Below, one piece after another: positions 8,494-17,996 of a stretch of 64,000 nt of DNA (position 1 is the stretch's first letter; every line of letters starts with the position of its first letter). The notes under the pieces are model-generated. The model was given only the letters and a program-made list of their open reading frames with translations, was not told the DNA's origin and ran no database searches. The position numbers were made by a program, and so were the translations under genes. This DNA is from Fen-1273 sp963837815 (lineage in GTDB: Bacteria > Bacteroidota > Ignavibacteria > UBA10030 > UBA6906). The stretch spans positions 1,116,001 to 1,180,000 of the forward strand of contig CAWIOS010000013.1 in the NCBI GenBank assembly GCA_963837815.1. Reading direction: 5' to 3'.

Positions 8494-11298
8494 ATGCCAG
8501 GGAACTCGCTTATACTCCTCGTCTTCATGATTCTCGCCTCACGTGATCCCGAACAATGCACCGCGACGCCCGCCCCGGACGGATCAAGGGCGATAAAGAT
8601 CGTCCATCTCACGTGTGAGGGACTGACCGACCCGCTCGGGATCGATGCAGCGGCGCCGAGGCTGACATGGCAGATGGCATCGGATGGACGCGGGGAGAAA
8701 CAGACCGCTTTCCAGGTGATCGTTTCAAGCCGGCCTGAATTCCTCCCGGAAGACCGGGGGGATCTCTGGAATTCGGGAAGGGTGGAATCCGCCGTCTCCG
8801 TCAATCTCCCCTACGGAGGGCATCCGCTGGAGTCGGGAGGATTCTGCTTCTGGAAAGTACGCGTCTGGAACATCGAGGGGGAACCCTCGGCGTGGAGCGC
8901 ACCCGCAACGTGGTCCATGGGGCTCCTCGCGCCCGGTGACTGGAGCGGAGCATGGATAGGGCTGGACGCCGTGCAGACGCGCAGGGATTCGAACGGGAAG
9001 GAGGGCAGGCGCCTGCCGGCACGATGGCTGCGGAGGGAATTCGACGCACCGAAGACCATTGTGCGGGGGACTGCGTTCATCTGCGGTCTGGGGCTGTCAG
9101 AGCTTTACGTCAACGGGGAAAAAGCGGGCGGCGACGTCCTCTCCCCGGCCCTCAGCCAGTACCCGAAGCGCGACTACTACGTGACGCACGACGTGACCTC
9201 TCTCCTTCGCCGGGGACGAAACGCCCTCGGCGTGGTTCTGGGAAACGGCCGGTTCTACGCGCCGAGAGTGACACAGCCGACGCTCACGCAGTCATTCGGG
9301 TTCCCGAAGCTCATGTTCCGGCTCCACGTCGAGTACGATGACGGAACCGCGGCCGACGTCGTGAGCGACGCCTCATGGAAGCTCACGACGGCCGGCCCGA
9401 TCAGGGCAAATAACGAATATGACGGGGAGGAATACGACGCGCGGATGGAGCTCACAGGCTGGGCATCCCCCGGGTATGACGACGCCGGCTGGGAGCCTGC
9501 GCACAAAGTCGACTCCCCCGGAGGAGTTCTCCGGGCACAGATGATCGATCCCATCCGCGTGACAGGAACCCTGGCCCCGGCGTCGATAACCGAGCTAAGA
9601 CCGGGCGTGTTCATCGTCGACATGGGACAGAACATGGTCGGGTGGTGCAGAATACACGTAAACGGGACGAGAGGGACACGCATCGCGCTCCGGCACGCGG
9701 AAACGCTGAAGCCTGACGGGACGCTCTACCTCGACAACCTGCGGGGGGCAGACGTCACTGACGCGTATACGCTCAGGGGGAAAGGCCCCGAGACGTATGA
9801 GCCGCGGTTCACGTACCACGGATTCCGGTACGTCGAACTCACGGGGTTCCCGGGCCGGCCGGGGCCCGGGGCGATCGAGGGGAGAGTCGTGAATGACGAC
9901 GTCAGGAGCGCGGGGGAATTCGCATGCTCGCAGCCCGTAATCAACCGGACGTACAGGAACATCATCTGGGGCGTGAGGGGGAACTACAGGAGCATGCCGA
10001 CCGATTGCCCGCAGAGGGATGAGCGCCAGGGATGGCTCGGCGACCGTTCGGCCGAGTCCAGGGGGGAGACCTATCTTTTCGGCGTCAACGCGCTCTACGC
10101 GAAATGGCTGCAGGACATGGAAGACGAGCAGAAGGAGAACGGTAGCGTGAGCGACGTCTGTCCCTCGTACTGGCCTCTCTACAACGACGACGTCACGTGG
10201 CCGAGCAGCACCGTGATCATACCGGACGCACTCCATGATCAGTACGGGGACGAGGAGATCATCCGGAAGCACTACGCAGGGATGGTGAAATGGATTGACC
10301 ACATGAGGACGTTTGTCACCGACGGGGTCATCACGAAAGACAGCTACGGCGACTGGTGCGTCCCCCCGGAGGACCCGAAACTGATCCATTCAAACGACCC
10401 CATGCGCAAGACCGCGCCGGGGATACTCGCGACATCCTATTTCTACTACGACCTCCGACTCATGGCAGGCTATGCAGCGATAGCGGGAAGCACCGCTGAC
10501 AGCCAACGGTTCGAAGCTCTGGCACGGCTCATGCGGGACGGGCTCAACAGAACATACCTGAACGACAGCCTCGGCACATACGGCAACGGCTCGCAGACCT
10601 CCTGCGTCCTCCCGCTTGCGTTCGGCATGGTACCTCCGGGAACGCGTGAGCGGGTCTTCGATCATCTCACATGGAAAATCACGCACGAGACAGGCGGACA
10701 CATAGGCACGGGGCTCGTCGGCGGGCAGTGGCTCAACCGGGTTCTGTCGGACAACGGGCGCCCGGATCTCGTCTACCGGTTTGCGACGGACACGACGTAC
10801 CCGGGATGGGGATACATGGCGGCAAAAGGCGCCACCACAATCTGGGAACTCTGGAACGGGGACCGTGCGGACCCCGCCATGAATTCCGGCAATCACGTCA
10901 TGCTCGTGGGAGACCTTGTGCTCTGGCTCTTCGAAGATGTTGCGGGGATCAGGCCGGACCCCGCGCGGCCGGGGTTCAAGCACATCCTGATGCGCCCCAC
11001 CCCCGTCGGTGACCTTGCCTGGGTCCATGCGACCCATGAATCGCCCTACGGACGGATCGTGAGCGACTGGAATCTGGAGAAGGGGGCATTCGAGTGGACG
11101 ATCGGAGTCCCCGTCAACTCCACCGCGACGATTTACGTTCCCGCGCAATCGCCGGACGATGTTACGGAGGGGGGGAAATCGGCCCGCGAAGCGGAAGGGG
11201 TCACGTTCATCAAAGGGGAAAAGGGGTATGCGGCATTCGAGATTGTCCCCGGAACGTACAGATTCCGGTCAGTAACGCATGAGAACGAGACAAAATGA
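8494..11298 (+). CDS. GH78 alpha-L-rhamnosidase, secreted
   Basis: A 934-residue protein with an N-terminal signal sequence (MPGNSLILLVFMILAS). A fibronectin-like region comes first, then a rhamnosidase N domain (ELYVNGEKAGGDVLSP, near 210), a concanavalin-like domain, and the (alpha/alpha)6 barrel with the GH78 signature PTDCPQRDERQGWLGD near 510. A C-terminal beta domain ends the protein. It hydrolyses terminal alpha-L-rhamnose from rhamnogalacturonan or glycosides outside the cytoplasm. The start was taken at 8494 because of the GAAAGGA site and signal peptide; a longer frame to 8371 lacks both. It faces the uronate operon, consistent with one pectin programme. Confidence 0.9.
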   Translation: MPGNSLILLVFMILASRDPEQCTATPAPDGSRAIKIVHLTCEGLTDPLGIDAAAPRLTWQMASDGRGEKQTAFQVIVSSRPEFLPEDRGDLWNSGRVESAVSVNLPYGGHPLESGGFCFWKVRVWNIEGEPSAWSAPATWSMGLLAPGDWSGAWIGLDAVQTRRDSNGKEGRRLPARWLRREFDAPKTIVRGTAFICGLGLSELYVNGEKAGGDVLSPALSQYPKRDYYVTHDVTSLLRRGRNALGVVLGNGRFYAPRVTQPTLTQSFGFPKLMFRLHVEYDDGTAADVVSDASWKLTTAGPIRANNEYDGEEYDARMELTGWASPGYDDAGWEPAHKVDSPGGVLRAQMIDPIRVTGTLAPASITELRPGVFIVDMGQNMVGWCRIHVNGTRGTRIALRHAETLKPDGTLYLDNLRGADVTDAYTLRGKGPETYEPRFTYHGFRYVELTGFPGRPGPGAIEGRVVNDDVRSAGEFACSQPVINRTYRNIIWGVRGNYRSMPTDCPQRDERQGWLGDRSAESRGETYLFGVNALYAKWLQDMEDEQKENGSVSDVCPSYWPLYNDDVTWPSSTVIIPDALHDQYGDEEIIRKHYAGMVKWIDHMRTFVTDGVITKDSYGDWCVPPEDPKLIHSNDPMRKTAPGILATSYFYYDLRLMAGYAAIAGSTADSQRFEALARLMRDGLNRTYLNDSLGTYGNGSQTSCVLPLAFGMVPPGTRERVFDHLTWKITHETGGHIGTGLVGGQWLNRVLSDNGRPDLVYRFATDTTYPGWGYMAAKGATTIWELWNGDRADPAMNSGNHVMLVGDLVLWLFEDVAGIRPDPARPGFKHILMRPTPVGDLAWVHATHESPYGRIVSDWNLEKGAFEWTIGVPVNSTATIYVPAQSPDDVTEGGKSAREAEGVTFIKGEKGYAAFEIVPGTYRFRSVTHENETK

Positions 11299-11383
11299 CG
11301 CGGGGGATTGCGAGGTGCGAATCCGGCGAAATACGGAGCGCCCCGGAAATTCCCGGGCCCGGGTAACCGGAACCCGGATGGGA

Positions 11384-11412
11384 TTGACAATGTTCTTTTC
11401 CTGGAGTACATT
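11384..11412 (+). promoter_or_regulatory. sigma70-like promoter before the metal efflux operon
   Basis: TTGACA (11384-11389), a 17-base spacer and TACATT (11407-11412) lie 42 bases before the first gene of the efflux locus. The -35 is perfect and the -10 matches TATAAT at four of six positions. Confidence 0.5.
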
Positions 11413-11453
11413 GGAATGCTTCAACCTCCGTTCCTGTCACTCATCGCGACACG

Positions 11454-11828
11454 ATGAATCGATTCGTCAAACGCAGGTCGCACCTTTTTTTCTTCGTTGC
11501 GTGGGCATTTGCAGCGACTCTGTTTGCCGACGCCGCGAACCTCGACGACATCTTCTCATCGAACTACGTCATTCACGATGATGATGACGCATGTGTTCCC
11601 CCGGGTCCGATTCCGACACACGACTGCGGGGCACCACAAACCCAGGGCAAAACCCCTCCTGCACCGGTCCGACTCATACTGGACCAGGACAGCCCGTCGC
11701 TTGCGGCGGAGTATGACGCCTCCTCGCTTGTCGGGGAGTCCGTGCTTTCCGCCGAAAAAGCTGTTTCGTACGAGATGGTGTTTGCCGTCGACGCTCTTCA
11801 CATAAAATTCCGCTCGCTCCTCATTTAG
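11454..11828 (+). CDS. small secreted protein before czcC, possible metal binder
   Basis: 124 residues with a signal peptide (RRSHLFFFVAWAFAATLFADAA) followed by an acidic, His/Cys-bearing stretch HDDDDACVPPGPIPTHDC that could bind a divalent metal. The rest is of no recognised family. Small His/Cys-rich exported proteins often precede czcCBA genes in Bacteroidota, so a periplasmic metal chaperone or sensor role is plausible but inferred. A sigma70-like promoter lies just upstream. Confidence 0.55.
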   Translation: MNRFVKRRSHLFFFVAWAFAATLFADAANLDDIFSSNYVIHDDDDACVPPGPIPTHDCGAPQTQGKTPPAPVRLILDQDSPSLAAEYDASSLVGESVLSAEKAVSYEMVFAVDALHIKFRSLLI

Positions 11829-11966
11829 CGTCTGCTTTTCCACACACGTTTCTCCCATGCACGCGCCCGTTCGCTGACCGGCCGCGCAATCCTTTGCGCT
11901 GATGACGGCATGCGCGAGGCGCACGAACACGCGTACGCTGATCAACCATTGAGAGAGACTCCTCCT

Positions 11967-13250
11967 ATGCGTCGCATCTATTTGCTGATGTGGTCGCTGT
12001 CCACGCTTGCACGCACCGCCGCGTTCTCCCAGCCGGACACGATACGCATTACGCTGCAGGAAGCGGAACAGCGGTTCCTCCGCAGCAACCTGCAGCTCAT
12101 CGCCGCACGGTACAATATCGACGCCGCCATGGCGGCCGTGACTCAGGCGAAGCTCTGGTCGAATCCGAACATCCAGATCGAACAGAACGTCTATAACCAG
12201 TTCACGCGACGGTACTTCGACTTCACGAAAGACGGGAACACCGAGGTCCAGCTCCAGCAGTTGTTCCTCCTCGCGGGCAAACGGGACAAACAGATCACGC
12301 TCGCGGAGATCAACGCCCGCCGGACGGAGCACGGATTCTACGATCTGCTCCGCGCAATCCGGCTGGAGCTCCGGTCCGATATGTACGACCTCTATTTCCT
12401 CCAGCGTTCGATCTCGTTCTATGACGAAAGCAGCAGGGTCATACGCAATACCGTCGCATCGGTCGAGCACGTGTACGAAAAGCGCTCGGTTCTCCTCGCG
12501 GACGTCCTGCGGCTCAAGGCGCTTCTGTTCTCCCTTGACAATGAACGGCTGGGGCTGATGAACCAGATCGCCGACATCGAAGGCGACCTCCACATCCTTC
12601 TCCACGACACGACACGGACCGTGGAGTATTACGTCCCCGTGATCCGGGAAGAGTCCCTCGACAGCGTCGTTGTCGATTCCCTTGCTCTCACACATCTCAT
12701 CGCCATTGCGAAGGAACAGCGGCCGGATTTCAGGATCGCCGACGCCAACGTCCGGTTCGAGGAAACAAACCTCTCCCTGCAGCGCGCCATGGCGGTCCCC
12801 GACGTGACGCTGGGGGGGCGGTGGTCAAGAGCCGGGAGCTACATTCCCGACTACTTCGCCGTCACCGTGGGCGTCGATCTCCCCCTCTTCAACCGCAACC
12901 AGGGGAACATCCTGGTGTCGGAAAAGACACTGGAGGTGAACAGGGCCCTGCGCGAGAACGCCGAGAGGACGGTCGAACGGGAAGTGACGGTCTCATTCCA
13001 GAAGGCTCTTCAGACGGACAGGCTCTACCGGTCATTCGACAGGAAATTCCCCGGTGACTACAGGACGCTGGTCGACGGGATGGTCCAGAATTACCTGAAG
13101 CGAAACATGACAATCATCGAGTTTACCGATTTCTACGAATCGTACCGGACGGCAATGCTGCAGATCAACCAGCTGCAGGATGACCGCGCGGATGCCTTTG
13201 AGACCCTGAATTATGCCACGGGGTCCGATCTCTACAATCAGACACCTTGA
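11967..13250 (+). CDS. czcC: outer-membrane efflux protein of an RND metal pump (CzcC/TolC family)
   Basis: 427 residues with a signal peptide ending near AFSQ, then the two repeated helical hairpin halves of the outer membrane efflux protein family (ITLQEAEQRFLRSN near 20; a second half from about 220 with VDLPLFNRNQGN). It forms the outer-membrane channel of the tripartite pump with the adaptor and CzcA that follow. The start at 11967 gives the signal peptide directly; the open frame upstream to 11910 does not. It is followed by czcB after 13 bases. Confidence 0.85.
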   Translation: MRRIYLLMWSLSTLARTAAFSQPDTIRITLQEAEQRFLRSNLQLIAARYNIDAAMAAVTQAKLWSNPNIQIEQNVYNQFTRRYFDFTKDGNTEVQLQQLFLLAGKRDKQITLAEINARRTEHGFYDLLRAIRLELRSDMYDLYFLQRSISFYDESSRVIRNTVASVEHVYEKRSVLLADVLRLKALLFSLDNERLGLMNQIADIEGDLHILLHDTTRTVEYYVPVIREESLDSVVVDSLALTHLIAIAKEQRPDFRIADANVRFEETNLSLQRAMAVPDVTLGGRWSRAGSYIPDYFAVTVGVDLPLFNRNQGNILVSEKTLEVNRALRENAERTVEREVTVSFQKALQTDRLYRSFDRKFPGDYRTLVDGMVQNYLKRNMTIIEFTDFYESYRTAMLQINQLQDDRADAFETLNYATGSDLYNQTP

Positions 13251-13263
13251 GCACGGAGCAGCC

Positions 13264-14232
13264 ATGACACGAATAATCGCAGCGAGCGTTCTGCTGTGCG
13301 GACTCCTCGCCGGAGGGTGCACGGAGAAACCGCCGGGTGAAGGTGCGCCGGGCGACGAGGGAAGGGCGGTCATCACGGATGACGGGCGCACGATCACGTT
13401 CCCGCAGGGGAGCCCCGCCCTCGCGCAATTCGGGGTCTCCGGGGTGAAGAAAGGCCGGGCCACGATCTCGGTCGTCGCGCCCGCGAGAATCGTCGCGAGC
13501 ATCCCGGCGGCGGCCGGAAAGGAGAGAGTCGTCCTTTTCGAGTCCCCGGACATCACGTCGCTCTATTCTTCGTATCGCCAGAGCAGGTCGAACGCAGACC
13601 GCGCCAACCGGAACCTGGTGAGGATACAGGACATGTTCGACAACCAGGCAGCCACGGGGAAGGACCTGAACGAAGCGGAAAACGACGCCGCCACCGCGCG
13701 TGCTTCGATGGCGGAAATGGAAGGACGGCTCCGCGCGCTCGGGTTCAACCCGGGCGAATTCGACGGCGTGCCTGTCAACACCGTGTGGGTCATCGCAGAC
13801 GTTCCGGAGACGGATCTGAACCAGGTCCATCACGGCGAACCCGCCACGATCACGTTCAATTCCTATCCCGACGCAGCATACAGCGGCCGCGCGGAGGCGA
13901 TAGGGGACATTGTCGACCCTGTGACGAGGACGGTCAAAGTCCGTGTCTCCGTCCCCAACAGGGAGGGGAAACTCCTCCCCGGAATGTTCGCCCGCGCTGA
14001 GTTCGGCGAAGAACACTCGTCGGCGATCATACTCCCGCTTGCCGCGGTGGTGACCGTCGAGGGAAAAGATCACGTCTTTGTCGAACCCGCACCGGGGGTC
14101 TTCCAGCGTCGGGACGTCACGATCGTGAATTCCACCCGCCTGGAAGTGGTTGTCCTCAAGGGGATCGCAGATGACGAGCAGGTTGTGACGAAGGGTACGA
14201 TGCTTCTGAAAGGGCTGAGCTTTGGCTACTGA
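13264..14232 (+). CDS. czcB: RND periplasmic adaptor lipoprotein
   Basis: 322 residues beginning with a lipoprotein signal (LLCGLLAGGC, Cys near 20). A short coiled-coil hairpin follows (YSSYRQSRSNADRANRNL to LNEAENDAATARASM), then the beta-barrel/membrane-proximal domains (VWVIADVPETDLNQV, GRAEAIGDIVDPVTRTVKVR) typical of CusB/CzcB adaptors. It links CzcA to CzcC. The ATG at 13264 was chosen for the lipobox. No extra His-rich metal-binding tail is present. Confidence 0.85.
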   Translation: MTRIIAASVLLCGLLAGGCTEKPPGEGAPGDEGRAVITDDGRTITFPQGSPALAQFGVSGVKKGRATISVVAPARIVASIPAAAGKERVVLFESPDITSLYSSYRQSRSNADRANRNLVRIQDMFDNQAATGKDLNEAENDAATARASMAEMEGRLRALGFNPGEFDGVPVNTVWVIADVPETDLNQVHHGEPATITFNSYPDAAYSGRAEAIGDIVDPVTRTVKVRVSVPNREGKLLPGMFARAEFGEEHSSAIILPLAAVVTVEGKDHVFVEPAPGVFQRRDVTIVNSTRLEVVVLKGIADDEQVVTKGTMLLKGLSFGY

Positions 14233-14233
14233 C

Positions 14234-14794
14234 ATGTACGGACACAGGATCGGAACAGTCCTGCTTCTTGCCTGCGCACTCCTCGCGCTTCACACTGCCC
14301 GGTCGCAAGCCCGGGTGGCTTCCCGGGACAGCTCCGGACTTCCCGCCCCGGCGAAGGAGCCCGCTTCCGCGGACACGGCGGGGATGGAAGACTCCCCGGG
14401 CGCGGGATGCGTTGCGATCGGCGCGGGGATCGGATCGCCCGCGGGGATCTCGTTCACCGCAGGCGGGTATTTCACGCCGGTCTCTCTCCGCGTTTCGGGC
14501 GGATATTGGGGCGTCAGGTGGAACGGGTTCCAGGGGGACATCGGCTTCCTGTTCAACAGTTCTCCCTCCTTTGCCCACGGACTCTCGGTCATCGCCGGAG
14601 TGTTCCGCGCGAACCCCGTCCTGGCGGACGCCGCCGGCGGGACCCGGGAGGCGGACAGGAGCGTTCACTACGTCGGCGCCGCCTACGACGCCTGGCTGTC
14701 CGGATTTTACCTCCAGGTCGGCATCGCCCGCGGGCGAGGGGACTACCCGAACCCGCAACTCGTGATGCAGTTCGGCTACATGTTCGCACTCTGA
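14234..14794 (+). CDS. small predicted outer-membrane beta-barrel protein
   Basis: 186 residues with a signal peptide (VLLLACALLALHTARSQA) and alternating aromatic/glycine strands (ISFTAGGYFTPVSLRVSGGYWGV), ending in LVMQFGYMFAL. It starts one base after the czcB stop and lies before czcA, so it is co-transcribed with the pump. No family is recognised and its role in metal efflux is unknown. Confidence 0.6.
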   Translation: MYGHRIGTVLLLACALLALHTARSQARVASRDSSGLPAPAKEPASADTAGMEDSPGAGCVAIGAGIGSPAGISFTAGGYFTPVSLRVSGGYWGVRWNGFQGDIGFLFNSSPSFAHGLSVIAGVFRANPVLADAAGGTREADRSVHYVGAAYDAWLSGFYLQVGIARGRGDYPNPQLVMQFGYMFAL

Positions 14795-14825
14795 ATCTCT
14801 CCGGATATTCGGGACCTGAAATTTC

Positions 14826-17800
14826 ATGATCCGAAAACTCGTTGCGTTCGCGCTCAGCCAGCGCCTGGCCACGCTGTCGCTTCTCACGTGCGCCGTCGCA
14901 CTCGGCGTATGGTCATGGATCAACCTCAAGAAAACGGCATATCCCGACGTCGGCGACACCCAGGTCGTCGTGATCACGACGTTCCCGGGGAGGGCAGCGG
15001 TCGAAGTGGAGCAGCAGATAACGCTCCCGCTTGAACGGGCGCTCAACGGTGTTCCCCGGGTCATCACACTGCGCTCGAAGACAATATTCGGCCTGTCCGT
15101 CGTCATGCTCACGTTTGAAGACGGCGTCGACGATTACTTCGCCCGCCAGCGGGTCCTCGAGAAGCTCAACGACGCCGTCCTCCCCGACGGCGTCCAGCCG
15201 GTGCTGGGCCCCCTCACGGGTCCCGTCGATGAGATCTTCCGGTACGTCATCGAGGCGTCCGACGACCACACCCCGATGGAGCTCCGGACCCTCCAGGACT
15301 GGGTCGTCACCCCGCGGCTCCTCCAGGTCCCCGGGATCGCCGACGTCGTCAATTTCGGCGGGCTCGTCAAACAGTACCACGTCATCACCGACCCGAACAG
15401 GCTCCTGCGGTACGGCCTGACGATTCAGAACGTGATGGATGCGATCACGGCGAACAACCTGAATACGGGGGGGAACATCATCAACCGCGGCGGGCAGGGG
15501 ATCGTCATCCGCGGGATCGGCGCAATCCATACAATGGACGACATCGCAGACATCGTCGTGGCCTCGCGGAGCGGCGTGCCTGTCTACGTGCGAAACCTCG
15601 CGAGCGTCGAGGAGTTTCCCCTCCCCCCCGCAGGGGTCCTCGGCTACGCAATCAGACTCAACGACACCACGGTGACGGACGTCCCGTCGAGCATCCAGGG
15701 GCTTATCGCCATGCGGCGGGGTGAAAACCCGTCGGACGTCGTTGAGGCGCTCAAAGACAGGGTCAAAGAGATCAATGATACCGACCTCCCCGAAGGGATC
15801 AGGCTCCGCGTCACGTACGACAGGAGCGAGCTTGTCAACTATACGATCGAGACCGTGTCGAAGACACTCACGGAGGGGATATTCATCGTCGTCCTCGTGC
15901 TGATCTTCTTCATCGGGAACGTGCGGTCCGCACTCGTTGTGGCGACGACGATACCGATCTCCATGCTGTTTGCATTCACGATGATGAAACTGACGGGCAT
16001 TCCCGCAAACCTGCTTTCCCTGGGGGCCGTGGATTTCGGGATCATCGTGGACGGTGCCGTCGTCATGGCGGAAAACATCATGCGCCGGTACCGCGACGCC
16101 ACACCGAAGGACAGGGAGGAAGGAATCATCCGGTACACGCTGACCTCCGCGCAGGACGTGGGGCGGGAGATCTTCTTCTCCATCATGATCATCATCCTGG
16201 CCTATCTCCCCATCTTCTCCTTCCAGCGGGTCGAGGGGAGACTTTTTTCCCCGATGGCGTTCACGCTTGCATATGCGATCATGGGCTCGATGATCCTTGC
16301 GCTGACCGTCATACCGATACTCATGACGATGGTATTCAAGTCGCATTTTACGTCGGAAAATCCAGGTCCGATCGAATGGCACAACCCGGTCTATGCGTGG
16401 ATCGAGCGGAAGTATGAACGGACAATTGCGTGGGTGATCCGCCGGCCGTGGACGACCGTGAGCGCCGCCTTCGGCGCTGTTGCCGTCGTCGTTGTGCTCG
16501 GGGTGAACACGATCGGCACGGAGTTCCTTCCGGAACTTGACGAGGGTTCGTTCAATATCCGGTGCTTCTTCCCGGTCGGCATCTCACTCCAGGAAGCCAA
16601 TACGTACTGCGCGACGATACGCAGGGTGATCACGAACCACAAACAGGTTACCCTGGTCCTGACCCAGCTCGGGAGGAACGACGACGGCACGGATCCCTAC
16701 GGGCCCAACAGGCTGGAGATTCTCGTCGCGCTGAAGGATTATGCCTCATGGACAAAAGACACCTCCAAGACAACGCTTCTGCTCAAGATGAGAAACGAGC
16801 TCGAGCAGTCGGTCCCGGGCGCGCTCATATCGTTTTCGCAGCCGATTCTTGACAACGTCACGGAGGCGGTGACGGGAAGCGTCGCGGACGTCGCGGTCCT
16901 CATCAACGGCAGCGATCTCAATCTCATGAGGAGCGAGGCCGACACGATTCTCTCGGTCATCAGGGGAATCCCAGGGGCCAGCGAATTCGGCATCGAGCAG
17001 GAAGGGAACCAGGCGCAGCTCTCGGTGGATATCGACCGGAGGGCCGTCGCGCGGTTCGGCATCAACGTGAGCGACGTCCAGCGGATGATCGAGGCGGCGA
17101 TCGGCGGAAAGGCCATCGGGAAACTGTATGACGGGGACAGGCGGTTTGACATCGTCGTGCGGTATTCACCCGAATACCGTGCGTCCATCGAGGCGATACG
17201 TAGCATGGAAGTCGCGTCCCCGACCGGAGGCCGCATCCCGATGTCCGAGCTTGCATCCATCCGGCTTGTGGACGGGCCCACGATCATCCAGCGGGAGGAA
17301 GGAAAACGCCAGATTTCGGTCAGGACGAACATCCGCGGACGCGACCAGGGCAGCTTCGTGAAGGAAGCGCAGGAGAAGGTGGCGCGGGCGATCACGCTCC
17401 CGAAGGGATATTCCATCATGTGGGGGGGCGTATACGAGAACCTTGCCCGCGCCGCCGCCCGGCTTGCCGTCGTCATCCCGCTGACGATCGGCATGATATT
17501 CCTCATCCTCTACGCCCTGTACAAGAACGTGAGACAGGTCATCGTCGCCATCTCGACGATCCCCCTGGCCCTGATCGGAGGTATAGCGGCGCTGATGCTC
17601 CGGGGCTACCACTTCAATGTCTCCGCCGGCGTGGGGTTCATTTCGCTCTTCGGGGTCTCCATCATGTCGGGAGTTCTGTACGTTTCCAGGACGAACCGTC
17701 TCATCGAGGACAACGGAATGACGCTCCTCGACGCCGTGCGCAGGGCGGCCCACATTCAGCTCAGGCCGCGGCTGATGACAATGGCGCTGGCCCTGCTGGG

Positions 17801-17996
17801 GTTGATCCCGGCGTCGCTCGCGACCGGGATCGGATCAGACGTCCAGAGGCCCCTGGCGACGGTGATTGTCGGCGGACTCGCCTCCGCCCTCCTGCTGACG
17901 CTCATCGTCCTCCCCGCCCTTTATCTTCTCCTCTCCCGGAACGGCGCCGGGTCGGGAAACGGAGGAACCCACCCGGATGGAGCACGAACGGCATGA
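14826..17996 (+). CDS. czcA: CzcA-type heavy-metal RND pump (first copy)
   Basis: 1056 residues with the full RND layout: TM1 at the N-terminus, a large periplasmic loop, TM2-6, a second loop and TM7-12. TM4 carries DFGIIVDGAVVMAEN near 402-416, giving the Asp-Asp-Glu set known in CzcA for proton-coupled export of divalent ions (Zn, Co, Cd, Ni) rather than the CusA pattern. It works with the adjacent CzcB and CzcC. The second copy at 21900 is very similar throughout. Its stop overlaps the start of the next gene (ATGA). Confidence 0.92.
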   Translation: MIRKLVAFALSQRLATLSLLTCAVALGVWSWINLKKTAYPDVGDTQVVVITTFPGRAAVEVEQQITLPLERALNGVPRVITLRSKTIFGLSVVMLTFEDGVDDYFARQRVLEKLNDAVLPDGVQPVLGPLTGPVDEIFRYVIEASDDHTPMELRTLQDWVVTPRLLQVPGIADVVNFGGLVKQYHVITDPNRLLRYGLTIQNVMDAITANNLNTGGNIINRGGQGIVIRGIGAIHTMDDIADIVVASRSGVPVYVRNLASVEEFPLPPAGVLGYAIRLNDTTVTDVPSSIQGLIAMRRGENPSDVVEALKDRVKEINDTDLPEGIRLRVTYDRSELVNYTIETVSKTLTEGIFIVVLVLIFFIGNVRSALVVATTIPISMLFAFTMMKLTGIPANLLSLGAVDFGIIVDGAVVMAENIMRRYRDATPKDREEGIIRYTLTSAQDVGREIFFSIMIIILAYLPIFSFQRVEGRLFSPMAFTLAYAIMGSMILALTVIPILMTMVFKSHFTSENPGPIEWHNPVYAWIERKYERTIAWVIRRPWTTVSAAFGAVAVVVVLGVNTIGTEFLPELDEGSFNIRCFFPVGISLQEANTYCATIRRVITNHKQVTLVLTQLGRNDDGTDPYGPNRLEILVALKDYASWTKDTSKTTLLLKMRNELEQSVPGALISFSQPILDNVTEAVTGSVADVAVLINGSDLNLMRSEADTILSVIRGIPGASEFGIEQEGNQAQLSVDIDRRAVARFGINVSDVQRMIEAAIGGKAIGKLYDGDRRFDIVVRYSPEYRASIEAIRSMEVASPTGGRIPMSELASIRLVDGPTIIQREEGKRQISVRTNIRGRDQGSFVKEAQEKVARAITLPKGYSIMWGGVYENLARAAARLAVVIPLTIGMIFLILYALYKNVRQVIVAISTIPLALIGGIAALMLRGYHFNVSAGVGFISLFGVSIMSGVLYVSRTNRLIEDNGMTLLDAVRRAAHIQLRPRLMTMALALLGLIPASLATGIGSDVQRPLATVIVGGLASALLLTLIVLPALYLLLSRNGAGSGNGGTHPDGARTA

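Noticed and set aside
14913..16382. 489-codon minus-strand frame
   Set aside because: Antisense shadow of the first czcA.
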